This document shows, piece by piece, positions 49,981 to 57,955 of a DNA stretch of 64,000 bases. This DNA is from CAVQJU01 sp963755195 (GTDB taxonomy: Bacteria > Acidobacteriota > Vicinamibacteria > Vicinamibacterales > CAVVIG01): contig CAVWIZ010000008.1 in the NCBI GenBank assembly GCA_963755195.1, positions 372,001-436,000 of the forward strand, read 5' to 3'. Numbering within the stretch: the first letter of the stretch is position 1; each line of letters starts with the position of its first letter. A model generated the notes under the pieces. That model saw only the letters and a program-made list of their open reading frames with translations. It ran no database searches and had not been told where the DNA came from. Both the position numbers and the translations under genes were made by a program.

Positions 49981-50078
49981 GTTGGCGCCGGGTGACGCCG
50001 GCGCAATGGGATTCTCCCCGGCACACGCGAAATACTTCACGCCCCGCTGAAACGACAGGCGACGCGACCGCGGCCGAA

Positions 50079-50336
50079 TCAGTGTCTGTCGGATGGTTTG
50101 CGCCGGACCGTCACCGTCCGCGGCGTCCGGTCTGGTGGCCATGCCGCCCGTAGTTCGTCTCCGGGGTCGATTTGCCATTCGTGGCGGCAGCGTTCGCAGG
50201 AATACCGCAAGGAGGCGCGGACGTCGTGTTGTAATGCCGAGCCTCCCGCGCCGCAGACAGGACAACGGATAATCGCCCAGCCTCCCTTTGCGCCACACGA
50301 CGGCCCGAGAAAACGTGCGCCATAACTGTGCGCCAT
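50079..50336 (-). CDS. small zinc-ribbon protein
   Basis: 85 residues: WAIIRCPVCGAGG, later YSCERCRHEWQI, a CxxC-x20-CxxC zinc ribbon, and a basic C-terminus. Function unknown; such ribbons bind nucleic acid or protein. A 13-bp tandem duplication (GTGCGCCATAACT on the plus strand, 50315-50340) makes two possible start codons, 50336 and 50323, 13 nt apart. A sigma-54-like promoter upstream supports the gene. Confidence 0.65.
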   Translation of the reverse strand: MAHSYGARFLGPSCGAKGGWAIIRCPVCGAGGSALQHDVRASLRYSCERCRHEWQIDPGDELRAAWPPDRTPRTVTVRRKPSDRH

Positions 50337-50372
50337 AACTGTCTCCGTCTACTGGACTCTGCCTCACTGCCA

Positions 50373-50388
50373 AGCAAACACCGCGCCG
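50373..50388 (-). promoter_or_regulatory. candidate sigma-54 promoter of the zinc-ribbon gene
   Basis: CGGCGCGGTGTTTGCT on the minus strand, GG-N10-GC with TTGCT. Predicted start near 50362, 26 nt before ATG 50336. Confidence 0.6.
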
Positions 50389-50423
50389 AAGCTCTTGCGA
50401 GACGCGAGTAGGCGCGCCGATGG

Positions 50424-52937
50424 TCAGGCCATCCCCCGGTAGAAGCGGCTCTTGGTCATTTCCGCGGCGATCACGTACAACGCGGTGATCGCCGAAATCG
50501 TGAGAAGCAGGACACCCGGCAACGGAACGAACCCAAACACACCGATGAACGGCAGAAAGGGAATGGCGAAGGTCAGCGCAACGAGCGCCACGGTTGACCA
50601 CAGCAGCAGGCGGCCTGGCCGGCTTCGGAAGATGGGCCGTCGCGTGCGGACCACCAACGCGATGACCAGCTCGGTGAGCAGCGATTCGACGAACCATCCA
50701 GTTCTGAACAGCACCGGCCCCGACCGAAACACCAACAGGAGCACGCCAAAGGTCACGAAGTCGAACACCGAACTGACGAGCCCGAACTCCAGCATGAAAC
50801 GGCCAATGAAGCGCATGTTCCAGCGCTGGGGCCGCTCGACGAGCTCCGGGTCGACGGCGTCGGCGGCGATGCCGACCGCCGGGACGTCGGACAACAAGTT
50901 GTTGAGGAGGATCTGGCCGGCCAGCAGCGGCAGGAACGGCAGGAACAGCGAGGCGGCCGCCATGCTGATCATGTTGCCAAGGTTCGCGCTCATCGTCGTG
51001 AGCACGTACTTCAGCGTGTTGGCGAAGGTCGTCCGGCCCTCCTCGATTCCTCGGCGAATGACATCAAGATCCTGATCGAGCAGCACGAAATCCGCGGCGG
51101 CCTTGGCCACGTCGACGGCGTGCTCGACAGAAAGGCTCGTGTCCGCCGCGTGCATGGCGGGCGCATCGTTCACGCCGTCGCCCAGAAAGCCGACGACATG
51201 CCCCATTTTCTTCACCGCCAGGATGATTCGCTCTTTCTGGTTCGGATCCACCTCCACGAAGAGATCCGTGGATTCCGCCGCGCGCCACAGCGCTTCGTCT
51301 GACAAACGCTGAAGATCGGCGCCAGTGAGCACGCGGTCGGCCCGCAAACCGACCAGGGCGGCGACGTGTTGGGTGACCGGCTTGCAGTCTCCGGTGATGA
51401 TCTTGACCGAAACGCCGAGCGCCGCCAGGCTCCGAATGGCGTCGGCCGCGTCTGCCTTCGGCCGGTCGAAAAACGTGAGGAAGCCGGCAAAGGTCAGATC
51501 CCGTTCCAACTCCCGGCCGTACGGGGGCTCGGGCTCCACGGTTCGTGACGCCACGGCAAGCACGCGAATCCCCTGTGCGCTCCACGATTGATAGCGATCT
51601 TCAAGACGCGCCTTGGCCGCCGCGTCGAGCTGAACGCCGTCGGCCGATCGTACGCAGATGTCGAGCACATGGTGAAACGCGCCCTTGGTCAAGAGCGACG
51701 TTCGGCCTGCCGTGGCCACGACCACACTGACGCGCTTGCGGATGAAGTCGAAGGGTATTTCGGCCAGCTTACGGACCGCCGAGAGGTCTGGCGCCGCGGC
51801 AGCAAGGATCGCGTCGTCCAGGGGGCTGGCCAGTCCGGTTTCGAGCGCCGCATTCCAGGCCCCCAGCTTCTGCACCTCCGCCGCCGGCGCGCCGGAAGCA
51901 TCATATGCACCCTCCAGTATCACGAGACCTTCGGTGAGAGTCCCGGTCTTGTCGGTGCAGAGGACGTCCATGCTGCCGAGATTCTCGATGGCCGTGAGGT
52001 GCCGCACCAGCACGCCGTGGCGCGCCATCATCTGCGACCCGCGAGCCAGGTTGACGCTCAGGATCGCGGGGAGCAGCTCGGGGCTGAGGCCCACGGCGAG
52101 CGCGATCGCAAACAGCAACGTCTCGATCGGCGGCCGGCCGTTCAGGACATGGACGATGAACACGAGAAAGACCATCACGAGCATGGCACTCGTCAACAGA
52201 CGCCCGAATCGACGGAGGCCCCGATCGAATTCCGTTTCCGGCGGCCGCAACGTCAGCCGGTGTGCGATGCTGCCGAACTGCGTGCTCAGGCCGGTCGCCA
52301 CGATCACACAGCGGGCGGTGCCGCTTCGCACGTTGGTACCGAGAAAGACACAATTGAAGCGGTCGCTCAGGCCGGCCGTCGATGCGGCCGTTCCAGGCCG
52401 CTTTTCGACCGGAAAGCTCTCGCCGGTCAGCACCGATTCGCTGACGAAGAAGTCGGCCGCGTCGAGAACGACGCCGTCGGCCGGCACCAGACTGCCGGCC
52501 GAGAGCAGCACCACATCGCCCGGCACAACCTCGTCCGCCGGAACATCGACGGCGTGTCCATCGCGAAGGATGCGGGCGCGCGTCTGGATCCGCGCCTGAA
52601 GGGCCGCCGCCGCCGTCTCCGCGTGGTACTCGCGCGTGTATCCAATGCTGACCGTGGCGAGCACGATCGAGACGACGATGACGGCATCGACCCATTCGCC
52701 GGTCATCGCCGAGGCCAGCGCGGCAAAGACCAGCACCAGCAGCAACGGGTTCCGGACCTGATTCACCAGCACGCCGGTACGCGTCAGGCCCCGGTGCTCT
52801 TGCACCCGGTTCGGTCCGTACAGACGGAACCGCCGCGACGCGTCCGCAGCGGACAGGCCGTCACGGCTCGACGCGAGCCGGTGCAGCAGGGCGCCGGCGT
52901 CAGCGCCCCAGTAGTGCTCCGGCGTGTGTTCGGCCAT
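50424..52937 (-). CDS. mgtA: magnesium-translocating P-type ATPase (MgtA type)
   Basis: 837 residues, a P3-type pump: cation-ATPase N domain (GLSAADASRRFRLYGPNRV), TGESFPVEKRPG, phosphorylated Asp in LCTDKTGTLTEGL, the MgtA-like VGLSPELLPAILSVNLARGS, GDGVNDAPAMHAADTSLSVE and a C-terminal block of spans with LLNNLLSDVPAVGIAADAVD. It imports Mg2+ in its known homologues. Its start overlaps the universal stress protein gene by 38 nt, so translation is probably coupled. It is the last gene of the operon Fis-like - usp - mgtA. Confidence 0.92.
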   Translation of the reverse strand: MAEHTPEHYWGADAGALLHRLASSRDGLSAADASRRFRLYGPNRVQEHRGLTRTGVLVNQVRNPLLLVLVFAALASAMTGEWVDAVIVVSIVLATVSIGYTREYHAETAAAALQARIQTRARILRDGHAVDVPADEVVPGDVVLLSAGSLVPADGVVLDAADFFVSESVLTGESFPVEKRPGTAASTAGLSDRFNCVFLGTNVRSGTARCVIVATGLSTQFGSIAHRLTLRPPETEFDRGLRRFGRLLTSAMLVMVFLVFIVHVLNGRPPIETLLFAIALAVGLSPELLPAILSVNLARGSQMMARHGVLVRHLTAIENLGSMDVLCTDKTGTLTEGLVILEGAYDASGAPAAEVQKLGAWNAALETGLASPLDDAILAAAAPDLSAVRKLAEIPFDFIRKRVSVVVATAGRTSLLTKGAFHHVLDICVRSADGVQLDAAAKARLEDRYQSWSAQGIRVLAVASRTVEPEPPYGRELERDLTFAGFLTFFDRPKADAADAIRSLAALGVSVKIITGDCKPVTQHVAALVGLRADRVLTGADLQRLSDEALWRAAESTDLFVEVDPNQKERIILAVKKMGHVVGFLGDGVNDAPAMHAADTSLSVEHAVDVAKAAADFVLLDQDLDVIRRGIEEGRTTFANTLKYVLTTMSANLGNMISMAAASLFLPFLPLLAGQILLNNLLSDVPAVGIAADAVDPELVERPQRWNMRFIGRFMLEFGLVSSVFDFVTFGVLLLVFRSGPVLFRTGWFVESLLTELVIALVVRTRRPIFRSRPGRLLLWSTVALVALTFAIPFLPFIGVFGFVPLPGVLLLTISAITALYVIAAEMTKSRFYRGMA

Positions 52938-53421
52938 GCTGATTCGCCAGCGCAAGCGCATTCTTGGCGGCGGCCGGCGAGGCATGGGCCGTCAGCACCG
53001 GACACCGCGCCAGGCGCAGCACGCGTTCGGCAGTGCTGCCCATGAAGACGTGGTCCCAGCCCTGTCGTCCGTGCGTGCCGCAGACAATGAGATCCACGAA
53101 ATGTTCGCGGGCGTACTTGAGAATCTCGTCGGCCGCGTTGCCCCAGGCGGTGGCCAGCACGAGGCGGTTCCTCGGAAGTCCCGTGGCCGTGGCCACCCGG
53201 TCCAGATGCCGCAGTCCCTGGGCCTCGAGACGTCGAACCATATGGACGAACTCCTCGCCTGGCGCATAGCCGGTCCACGGCTCGTGTAGCGGTGGAGTCG
53301 CGACGTGCAAAAGATGCAGCGATGCGTCGAATGCGGCGGCCAGCGCCCGGCCCTGCTCGACGGCCGCGTCCGAGCACCCGCTGAAGTCCGTCGCCACGAG
53401 GATGTTCTTGAGAGCGATCAT
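52900..53421 (-). CDS. universal stress protein
   Basis: 173 residues, one UspA domain: LKNILVATDFSGCSDAAVEQ, then GTHGRQGWDHVFMGSTAERV and ARCPVLTAH. It has an AAGGAG ribosome site. A C-terminal extension of about 30 residues (SPAAAKNALALANQHGRTH) overlaps the mgtA start. Usp and MgtA in one operon suggest that a stress signal and Mg2+/ATP status are coupled. Confidence 0.93.
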   Translation of the reverse strand: MIALKNILVATDFSGCSDAAVEQGRALAAAFDASLHLLHVATPPLHEPWTGYAPGEEFVHMVRRLEAQGLRHLDRVATATGLPRNRLVLATAWGNAADEILKYAREHFVDLIVCGTHGRQGWDHVFMGSTAERVLRLARCPVLTAHASPAAAKNALALANQHGRTHAGALLGR

Positions 53422-53432
53422 GGTGAGCTCCT

Positions 53433-53690
53433 TCAGATGGCCTGCCGCTGCTGCGACATCGCGGCCGCCGTCACGTGCGTGTCCGCTCGTCCCAGGCCGC
53501 AGCGATTGATGCGGTCGCCCAGCGTGGAGCGTTTGATCTGAAGCAGTTTCGCGGCCTTCGATTTGTTGCCCCCGCTGACGGTAAGCGCCCAGGCGATCAG
53601 GCCGGCCTCGACCTCGCGCAGGCGATCGTCGAGCGAAATCGGCCCGGCTCCGTCCGGTCCACCGGCCTCGATCCGTTCGTGCTCCATCAT
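53433..53690 (-). CDS. Fis-type DNA-binding domain protein (HTH_8 only)
   Basis: 85 residues with no receiver or ATPase: LDDRLREVEAGLIAWALTVS then GGNKSKAAKLLQIKRSTLGD. This is the Fis-type helix-turn-helix of NtrC activators as a free-standing protein (compare the C-terminus of the activator at 53888). ATG 53690 follows GAGGAG. It may compete with or help the full activator at the shared dyads. It is the first gene of the operon with usp and mgtA. Confidence 0.82.
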   Translation of the reverse strand: MMEHERIEAGGPDGAGPISLDDRLREVEAGLIAWALTVSGGNKSKAAKLLQIKRSTLGDRINRCGLGRADTHVTAAAMSQQRQAI

Positions 53691-53741
53691 GTCGCGCTCC
53701 TCGGAAATGTGGCGTCGTGTCAGGCTTTTGTACGATGAGCT

Positions 53742-53757
53742 GGCAACGAGCATGCCA
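53742..53757 (-). promoter_or_regulatory. candidate sigma-54 promoter of the Fis-usp-mgtA operon
   Basis: TGGCATGCTCGTTGCC on the minus strand, GG-N10-GC with TTGC. Predicted start near 53731, 41 nt before ATG 53690. Confidence 0.65.
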
Positions 53758-53774
53758 GTGCGCTGGCCGCAAAT

Positions 53775-53792
53775 GCGGCGGTTTTCCGGCGA
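53775..53792. promoter_or_regulatory. degenerate activator-like dyad
   Basis: GCGGCGGTTTTCCGGCGA, 18-35 bp upstream of the -24 at 53757. It agrees with the dyad at 49945 at 12 of 18 bases. Confidence 0.35.
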
Positions 53793-53887
53793 TCAGGCAT
53801 GAATGGGTCGGGCGGGCGGGGATTTTCTCACGCTTCAGACAGTAAGAATACCCACGGAGGCGTGAGAGCAGCGGTGAAGGCGAGGGG

Positions 53888-55258
53888 TCAGGTATTCGCG
53901 GCCCGTTCGAGCTGAAACTTCTCGACGCGATAGCGAATTTGATCGCGATTGAGGCCGAGCAGGGCCGCCGCCTTGGTCTGGTTCCAGCCGGTGCGATCGA
54001 GCGCCTGAACCACCAGCGATCGCTCCAGCTCGTCGAGGTTGATGCCCTCCGGCGGCAATTCGACCTTTGCGCCGAGCCGCACGGCACCGCCCGCAGTGAC
54101 GGCAAAATCCTCAGTCCGGAGCGTGTCGCCTTCGACCAGCAGCATCGCACGCTCGACCGCATTGCGAAGCTCGCGGATGTTGCCAGGCCACGCGTACGCC
54201 TGCAGCTGACGCATCACTTCGGGTGCGACAGCGCGCACGCGCTTCTTGAACTCGGTGCTGTAGGCGTCAACGTAGAAGGCGACGAGCTGCGGGATGTCCT
54301 CGGCGCGCTCGCGCAAAGGCGGCAGGTTGATGGGCAGCACGTTGAGGCGGTAGAACAAATCTTCGCGAAACCGTCCCGCCTTCACTTCGTCGCGAAGGTT
54401 GCGGTTGGTCGCCGACACCACCCGGACGTCCACGTGGATGTCGACCGATCCGCCCACCCGCTTGAACGTCTTCTCCTCCAGAAACCGCAGCAGCTTCGCC
54501 TGCAGGCCCGGCACCATCTCGCCAATCTCGTCGAGAAACACGGTTCCGCCATCCGCCGTTTCGAACAGTCCCCGCTTCTGCCGGTCGGCGCCGGTGAACG
54601 CGCCCCGCTCGTGCCCGAACAGCTCGCTCTCCATGAGCGCTTCCGGCAGGGCGGAGCACGTGATGTTCATGAACGGCTTCGACGCGCGGCTGCTGTTGTA
54701 GTGAATGACCTTGGCCGCGAGGTCTTTGCCTGTGCCGCTCTCCCCCATCAGCAGCACGGTCGAAGCGGGGCTCGTCGCCACCTTCCTGAGCAGCGTCTTC
54801 ACCGCCGCGAGGGCCGGCGCGTCGCCGACGATGCGATCGAAGCTGTAGGGCTGGGCCTGGCTGGCCCGCAGCGCCCGCACCTCACGCCGGAGTTGTGTCG
54901 TTTCCAGCGCTTTCTCGACCAGCAACACGATTTCGTCGAGGTTGAACGGCTTGTTCGCGTAGTGATAGGCGCCCTGCTTGATGGCTTCGACCGCGGTCTC
55001 GATGCTCGAGTGGGCGGTCAGCAGGATGACGAGCGTGTCGGGATCGCGCTCCTTGATGCGCTTGAGTACCGTCAAGCCGTCGCCGTCCGGCAGCCGGTAG
55101 TCGAGCAGCACGAGATCGATGCCTTCCTCGCTCTTCGCGAGGGCGCCAGCCGCGGTGTCGGCTTCGAGCACGCGGTAGCCCTCGGCCGTCAGCCTCTCGG
55201 TGAGCGCGTAGCGAATGAGGGCTTCGTCATCGACAACGAGAACCGTCGGCGTCTGCAT
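53888..55258 (-). CDS. sigma-54-dependent NtrC-family activator
   Basis: 456 residues: receiver (VVDDEALIRYALTERL, Asp53 in LVLLDYRLPDGDG, Lys in YANKPFNLDE), AAA+ with Walker A GESGTGKDL, the GAFTGA loop (HERGAFTGADRQK), Walker B FLDEIGEM and ATNRNL, then a Fis-type HTH (NQTKAAALLGLNRDQIRYRV). All catalytic residues are present. ATG 55258 is 22 nt after the receiver gene at 55281, in one operon. No kinase gene adjoins; the hybrid kinase at 60094 is a candidate. Best candidate for the activator of the island's sigma-54 promoters. Confidence 0.94.
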   Translation of the reverse strand: MQTPTVLVVDDEALIRYALTERLTAEGYRVLEADTAAGALAKSEEGIDLVLLDYRLPDGDGLTVLKRIKERDPDTLVILLTAHSSIETAVEAIKQGAYHYANKPFNLDEIVLLVEKALETTQLRREVRALRASQAQPYSFDRIVGDAPALAAVKTLLRKVATSPASTVLLMGESGTGKDLAAKVIHYNSSRASKPFMNITCSALPEALMESELFGHERGAFTGADRQKRGLFETADGGTVFLDEIGEMVPGLQAKLLRFLEEKTFKRVGGSVDIHVDVRVVSATNRNLRDEVKAGRFREDLFYRLNVLPINLPPLRERAEDIPQLVAFYVDAYSTEFKKRVRAVAPEVMRQLQAYAWPGNIRELRNAVERAMLLVEGDTLRTEDFAVTAGGAVRLGAKVELPPEGINLDELERSLVVQALDRTGWNQTKAAALLGLNRDQIRYRVEKFQLERAANT

Positions 55259-55280
55259 CGCGCTAAGTATAGCGATTCGT

Positions 55281-55724
55281 CTACGGGCCAGAAACCTCAG
55301 AAGGACCTGACATCGCGCGCTCGACGATTGGCGCAAGATCGCCGATCTCGAACGGCTTGTCCACGACGGCAACGGCACCACGCCGGCGCGCCTCGTCGAA
55401 CAATTCCGGCGTGCCGTACGCCGTCATCAACACGATGGGCAGCTTCGGGAAAAAGCGGTGGATGACGGACAGCGCTGTGAGATCTCTTGAGTCAGGCAGG
55501 TGCATGTCGAGCAGCACCACATCGGGGTGGCGGTCGGCCAAGGCGATCGCCTGAAGCGCGGAGGCGGCATCGGCGGCCTGTTTTACACGGTATCCGCGCT
55601 CGCCGAGCACTTCGGCGATCGACCAGCAGGTCAGCGGCTCGTCGTCAACGACCAGAACCGTCGCTGCGGGTTTTCCGGCACGGATGGGGGAATTCCCCCG
55701 GACTTCAGGCCCAAACGGCATCAT
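55281..55724 (-). CDS. single-domain response regulator
   Basis: 147 residues: a Gly/Pro-rich start, then a receiver (TVLVVDDEPLTCWSIAEVLG, Asp73 in VVLLDMHLPDSRDL, Thr in LMTAYGTPEL, Lys in VVDKPFEIGDL). It is paralogous to the receiver at 24311. It precedes the NtrC-type gene, so it may compete for the same phosphoryl donor. Divergent from the TonB-like operon. Confidence 0.87.
   Translation of the reverse strand: MMPFGPEVRGNSPIRAGKPAATVLVVDDEPLTCWSIAEVLGERGYRVKQAADAASALQAIALADRHPDVVLLDMHLPDSRDLTALSVIHRFFPKLPIVLMTAYGTPELFDEARRRGAVAVVDKPFEIGDLAPIVERAMSGPSEVSGP
55664..55681. promoter_or_regulatory. activator-like dyad inside the receiver gene
   Basis: CTGCGGGTTTTCCGGCAC, 94-111 bp upstream of the -24 at 55775, a normal distance for an NtrC-type enhancer site. 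Confidence 0.55.
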
Positions 55725-55774
55725 AACGGCCACCCTTTCGAAGGGTTATCCAAGATTCGGACCGCTTCGAGCCG

Positions 55775-55790
55775 CGGCACGTGTTTTGCC
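55775..55790 (+). promoter_or_regulatory. candidate sigma-54 promoter of the tonB-usp-cytochrome operon
   Basis: CGGCACGTGTTTTGCC: GGCACG at -24, TTGC at -12, GG-N10-GC. Predicted start near 55801, 47 nt before ATG 55848. Confidence 0.75.
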
Positions 55791-55847
55791 GTTTCAGTCC
55801 TCAGATTCCGCCGGCAAGGCGTAGGGAGGCGGCGTCCGGAGGGGGCT

Positions 55848-56606
55848 ATGTTCGACCTGGTCACTGACAAGACGGAGCGGCCATTCAAGGAACCGGCGCT
55901 GGTGCCACGGATCCTGTCGATGCTGGTGCATGTGGCTGTGTTGACGCTGGTGATGGCGATTCCGCTGATAACCGTGACGCAGGCCCTGCCTGACGTGCCG
56001 ATGATGTTGGCGTTTGCCGCCGACTCATCGGCTCCGCCGCCACCGCCGCCGCCACCACCACCGCCCGCACCCAAGGCGGCGGCGAAAACCGCCACAACGC
56101 CGCCGACACCGTCGGCCAATGCGTTCGCCGCACCGCTCGAAGCGCCGTCCGAGATCAGGCCGGAGCTCCCGGGTCTTGCGAGCGTCTCCGAAGGTGTTGT
56201 CGGCGGGGTGGAAGGCGGCGTTGAAGGCGGAGTGGTCGGCGGCATCGTCGGCGGGATCGTTGGCGACGTCGTGCCGCCGCCCCCACCGCCACCACCGCCG
56301 GTGCAGACGCCGGTACGGACGGGCGGGCAAATCAAGACGCCCGCGCTCCTCCACCGCGTCGAGCCCATCTACCCGGACCTCGCGGCCAACGCTCATGTGA
56401 CGGGACTGGTGATCCTCGAAGCCGTGGTTGATCCCACTGGCTGCGTCCAGTCGGTCAAGGTGCTCAGGTCGGCCCATCCGCTACTCGATCGCGAGGCGGT
56501 GACGGCATTGAAACAATGGCGCTACACGCCGCTGGTGCTCAACGGCATTCCGACGCCGTTCGTCCTGACGGTCACGTTCAACTTCAGCGTCGCGCAGTCG
56601 AGCTGA
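55848..56606 (+). CDS. TonB-like energy transducer with Pro-rich linker
   Basis: 252 residues after a GGAGGGGG site: a membrane anchor (ILSMLVHVAVLTLVMAIPLI), a linker with two long Pro runs and Gly/Val repeats (VVGGVEGG, VGGIVGGIVGD), and a C-terminal TonB domain (RVEPIYPDLAANAHVTGLVI, VVDPTGCVQSVKVLRSAHPL, VTALKQWRYTPLVLNGIPTP). It heads an operon tonB - usp - hypothetical - usp - cyt c - cyt c - hypothetical. Together with the usp...tonB operon at 36766-39204 it is the second case here of TonB with Usp. Confidence 0.88.
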   Translation: MFDLVTDKTERPFKEPALVPRILSMLVHVAVLTLVMAIPLITVTQALPDVPMMLAFAADSSAPPPPPPPPPPPAPKAAAKTATTPPTPSANAFAAPLEAPSEIRPELPGLASVSEGVVGGVEGGVEGGVVGGIVGGIVGDVVPPPPPPPPPVQTPVRTGGQIKTPALLHRVEPIYPDLAANAHVTGLVILEAVVDPTGCVQSVKVLRSAHPLLDREAVTALKQWRYTPLVLNGIPTPFVLTVTFNFSVAQSS

Positions 56607-56617
56607 GGGAGGTTGTC

Positions 56618-57115
56618 ATGGTCACGCTCAAGAACATTCTGGTTGCGACTGACTTCAGCGAGCCCTCGGACACGGCGCTGACGTACGGACGGGAACTGGC
56701 GAGCCGATTCGGCGCCACCCTGCACGCGCTTCACGTCGCCGACAACATCTACGTCACGACGTACGGGGTCGAAGCGTATGTCGCCGTGGCTCCCAACCTG
56801 CAGAAAGAACTCGAGGACACGGCCAAAGCACGACTCGATGAGCTTCTGATCGACAGCGACGGGAGCGGACCGGTGACCAAGCCGATCGTGCTGACCTCCA
56901 GATCGCCGGCCTTCGCGATCGTCGACTACGCCGGAGAACACGGCATCGACCTGATCGTGATGGGCACGCACGGCCGCGGCGCGCTGGCGCACCTGCTGAT
57001 GGGCAGCGTGGCCGAGAAGGTCGTGCGTCTTGCGCCGTGCCCGGTGCTGACCGTCCGGCATCCGGAGCACGAATTCGTGCGCCCGGATACGCCGGCTGTC
57101 GTCGCACACGCCTAG
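56618..57115 (+). CDS. universal stress protein
   Basis: 165 residues, one UspA domain: LKNILVATDFSEPSDTALTY and GTHGRGALAHLLMGSVAEKV then RLAPCPVLTVRHPEHEFVRP. ATG 56618 is 11 nt after the tonB stop, with GGGAGG before it. Close relative of the usp at 57456 (both end PNEHEF- or PEHEF-like). Confidence 0.93.
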   Translation: MVTLKNILVATDFSEPSDTALTYGRELASRFGATLHALHVADNIYVTTYGVEAYVAVAPNLQKELEDTAKARLDELLIDSDGSGPVTKPIVLTSRSPAFAIVDYAGEHGIDLIVMGTHGRGALAHLLMGSVAEKVVRLAPCPVLTVRHPEHEFVRPDTPAVVAHA

Positions 57116-57126
57116 AGGCTCAGATC

Positions 57127-57459
57127 ATGCCTGCCGACATCATGCTTCAGACCGTCGATGCCGCCGCTCGCCTGAATGACGCGCACTGGCGGCGCCCGTT
57201 CGAACACGCCGCCGGCCGGTTCGTACGGCTGCTCGGCAGCGTCCCGGATTGCGGGGCTCACGAGATCTCCGATGCAGAAGTTCGCACCCTTCAAGGGATC
57301 GCCGAAGGCGTCATCGGCCGCATCGAGGCGCGCATCGACGCGGGGGGCGATTCAGTCGCCGTCCAACGGGCCCTGGCCGGCAGGGTGTATGAAATCCGCC
57401 GCCTGCTGGAGGAAGTGTACGAGTGGCGGCGGCACTACGCCATGAGGAGGTCGTCATGA
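57127..57459 (+). CDS. helical protein of unknown function
   Basis: 110 residues, largely helical with no span or Cys cluster: DAAARLNDAHWRRPFEHAAG, EVRTLQGIAEGVIGRIEARI, LAGRVYEIRRLLEEVYEWRR. It lies between two usp genes, 11 nt after the first and overlapping the second by 4 nt (ATGA), so it is translated with them. No family recognised. Confidence 0.7.
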   Translation: MPADIMLQTVDAAARLNDAHWRRPFEHAAGRFVRLLGSVPDCGAHEISDAEVRTLQGIAEGVIGRIEARIDAGGDSVAVQRALAGRVYEIRRLLEEVYEWRRHYAMRRSS

Positions 57460-57947
57460 TTCTGCTCAACTCAGTACTGGTGGCGACGGATTTCGGAGAC
57501 ACGTCGAAGGCGGCGCTGGCCTACGGCCGGAATCTGGCGCGGGCGTTCGGCGGCAAGCTTCACGTGCTGCACGTCGTCGATCGTGTGGTCGCGACGACCG
57601 CCGCGGAGTTCTACCCGACCTCTTCGGCAGATCTGGAGACCGAGCTGATGCAGTCGGCTTCGAAACGGCTCGAGGCGCTGCTGACCGGGGATCGCGCCGC
57701 GTTGGGCGCTGAACCCGCCGTGCTCGTCTCGGGCTCCGTCGCGGCCACCATCATCGATTACGCGAAGCGCCGGCACGTGGACCTGATTGTCGTGGGCACT
57801 CACGGCCGCGGGCCGGTTGCGCACCTGTTCATGGGCAGCGTCGCCGAGGAAGTGGTGCGCAACGCACCATGTCCGGTGCTGGTGGTGCGGCCGAACGAGC
57901 ACGAGTTCATCCTGCCGGATCCGGTCGCGGTGCACGCGAGAATCTGA
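57456..57947 (+). CDS. universal stress protein
   Basis: 163 residues, UspA domain: LNSVLVATDFGDTSKAALAY and GTHGRGPVAHLFMGSVAEEV then RNAPCPVLVVRPNEHEFILP. ATG 57456 overlaps the previous stop (ATGA) after GAGGAGG. It is followed 8 nt later by a cytochrome gene. Confidence 0.93.
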   Translation: MILLNSVLVATDFGDTSKAALAYGRNLARAFGGKLHVLHVVDRVVATTAAEFYPTSSADLETELMQSASKRLEALLTGDRAALGAEPAVLVSGSVAATIIDYAKRRHVDLIVVGTHGRGPVAHLFMGSVAEEVVRNAPCPVLVVRPNEHEFILPDPVAVHARI

Positions 57948-57955
57948 CGGCGGCC

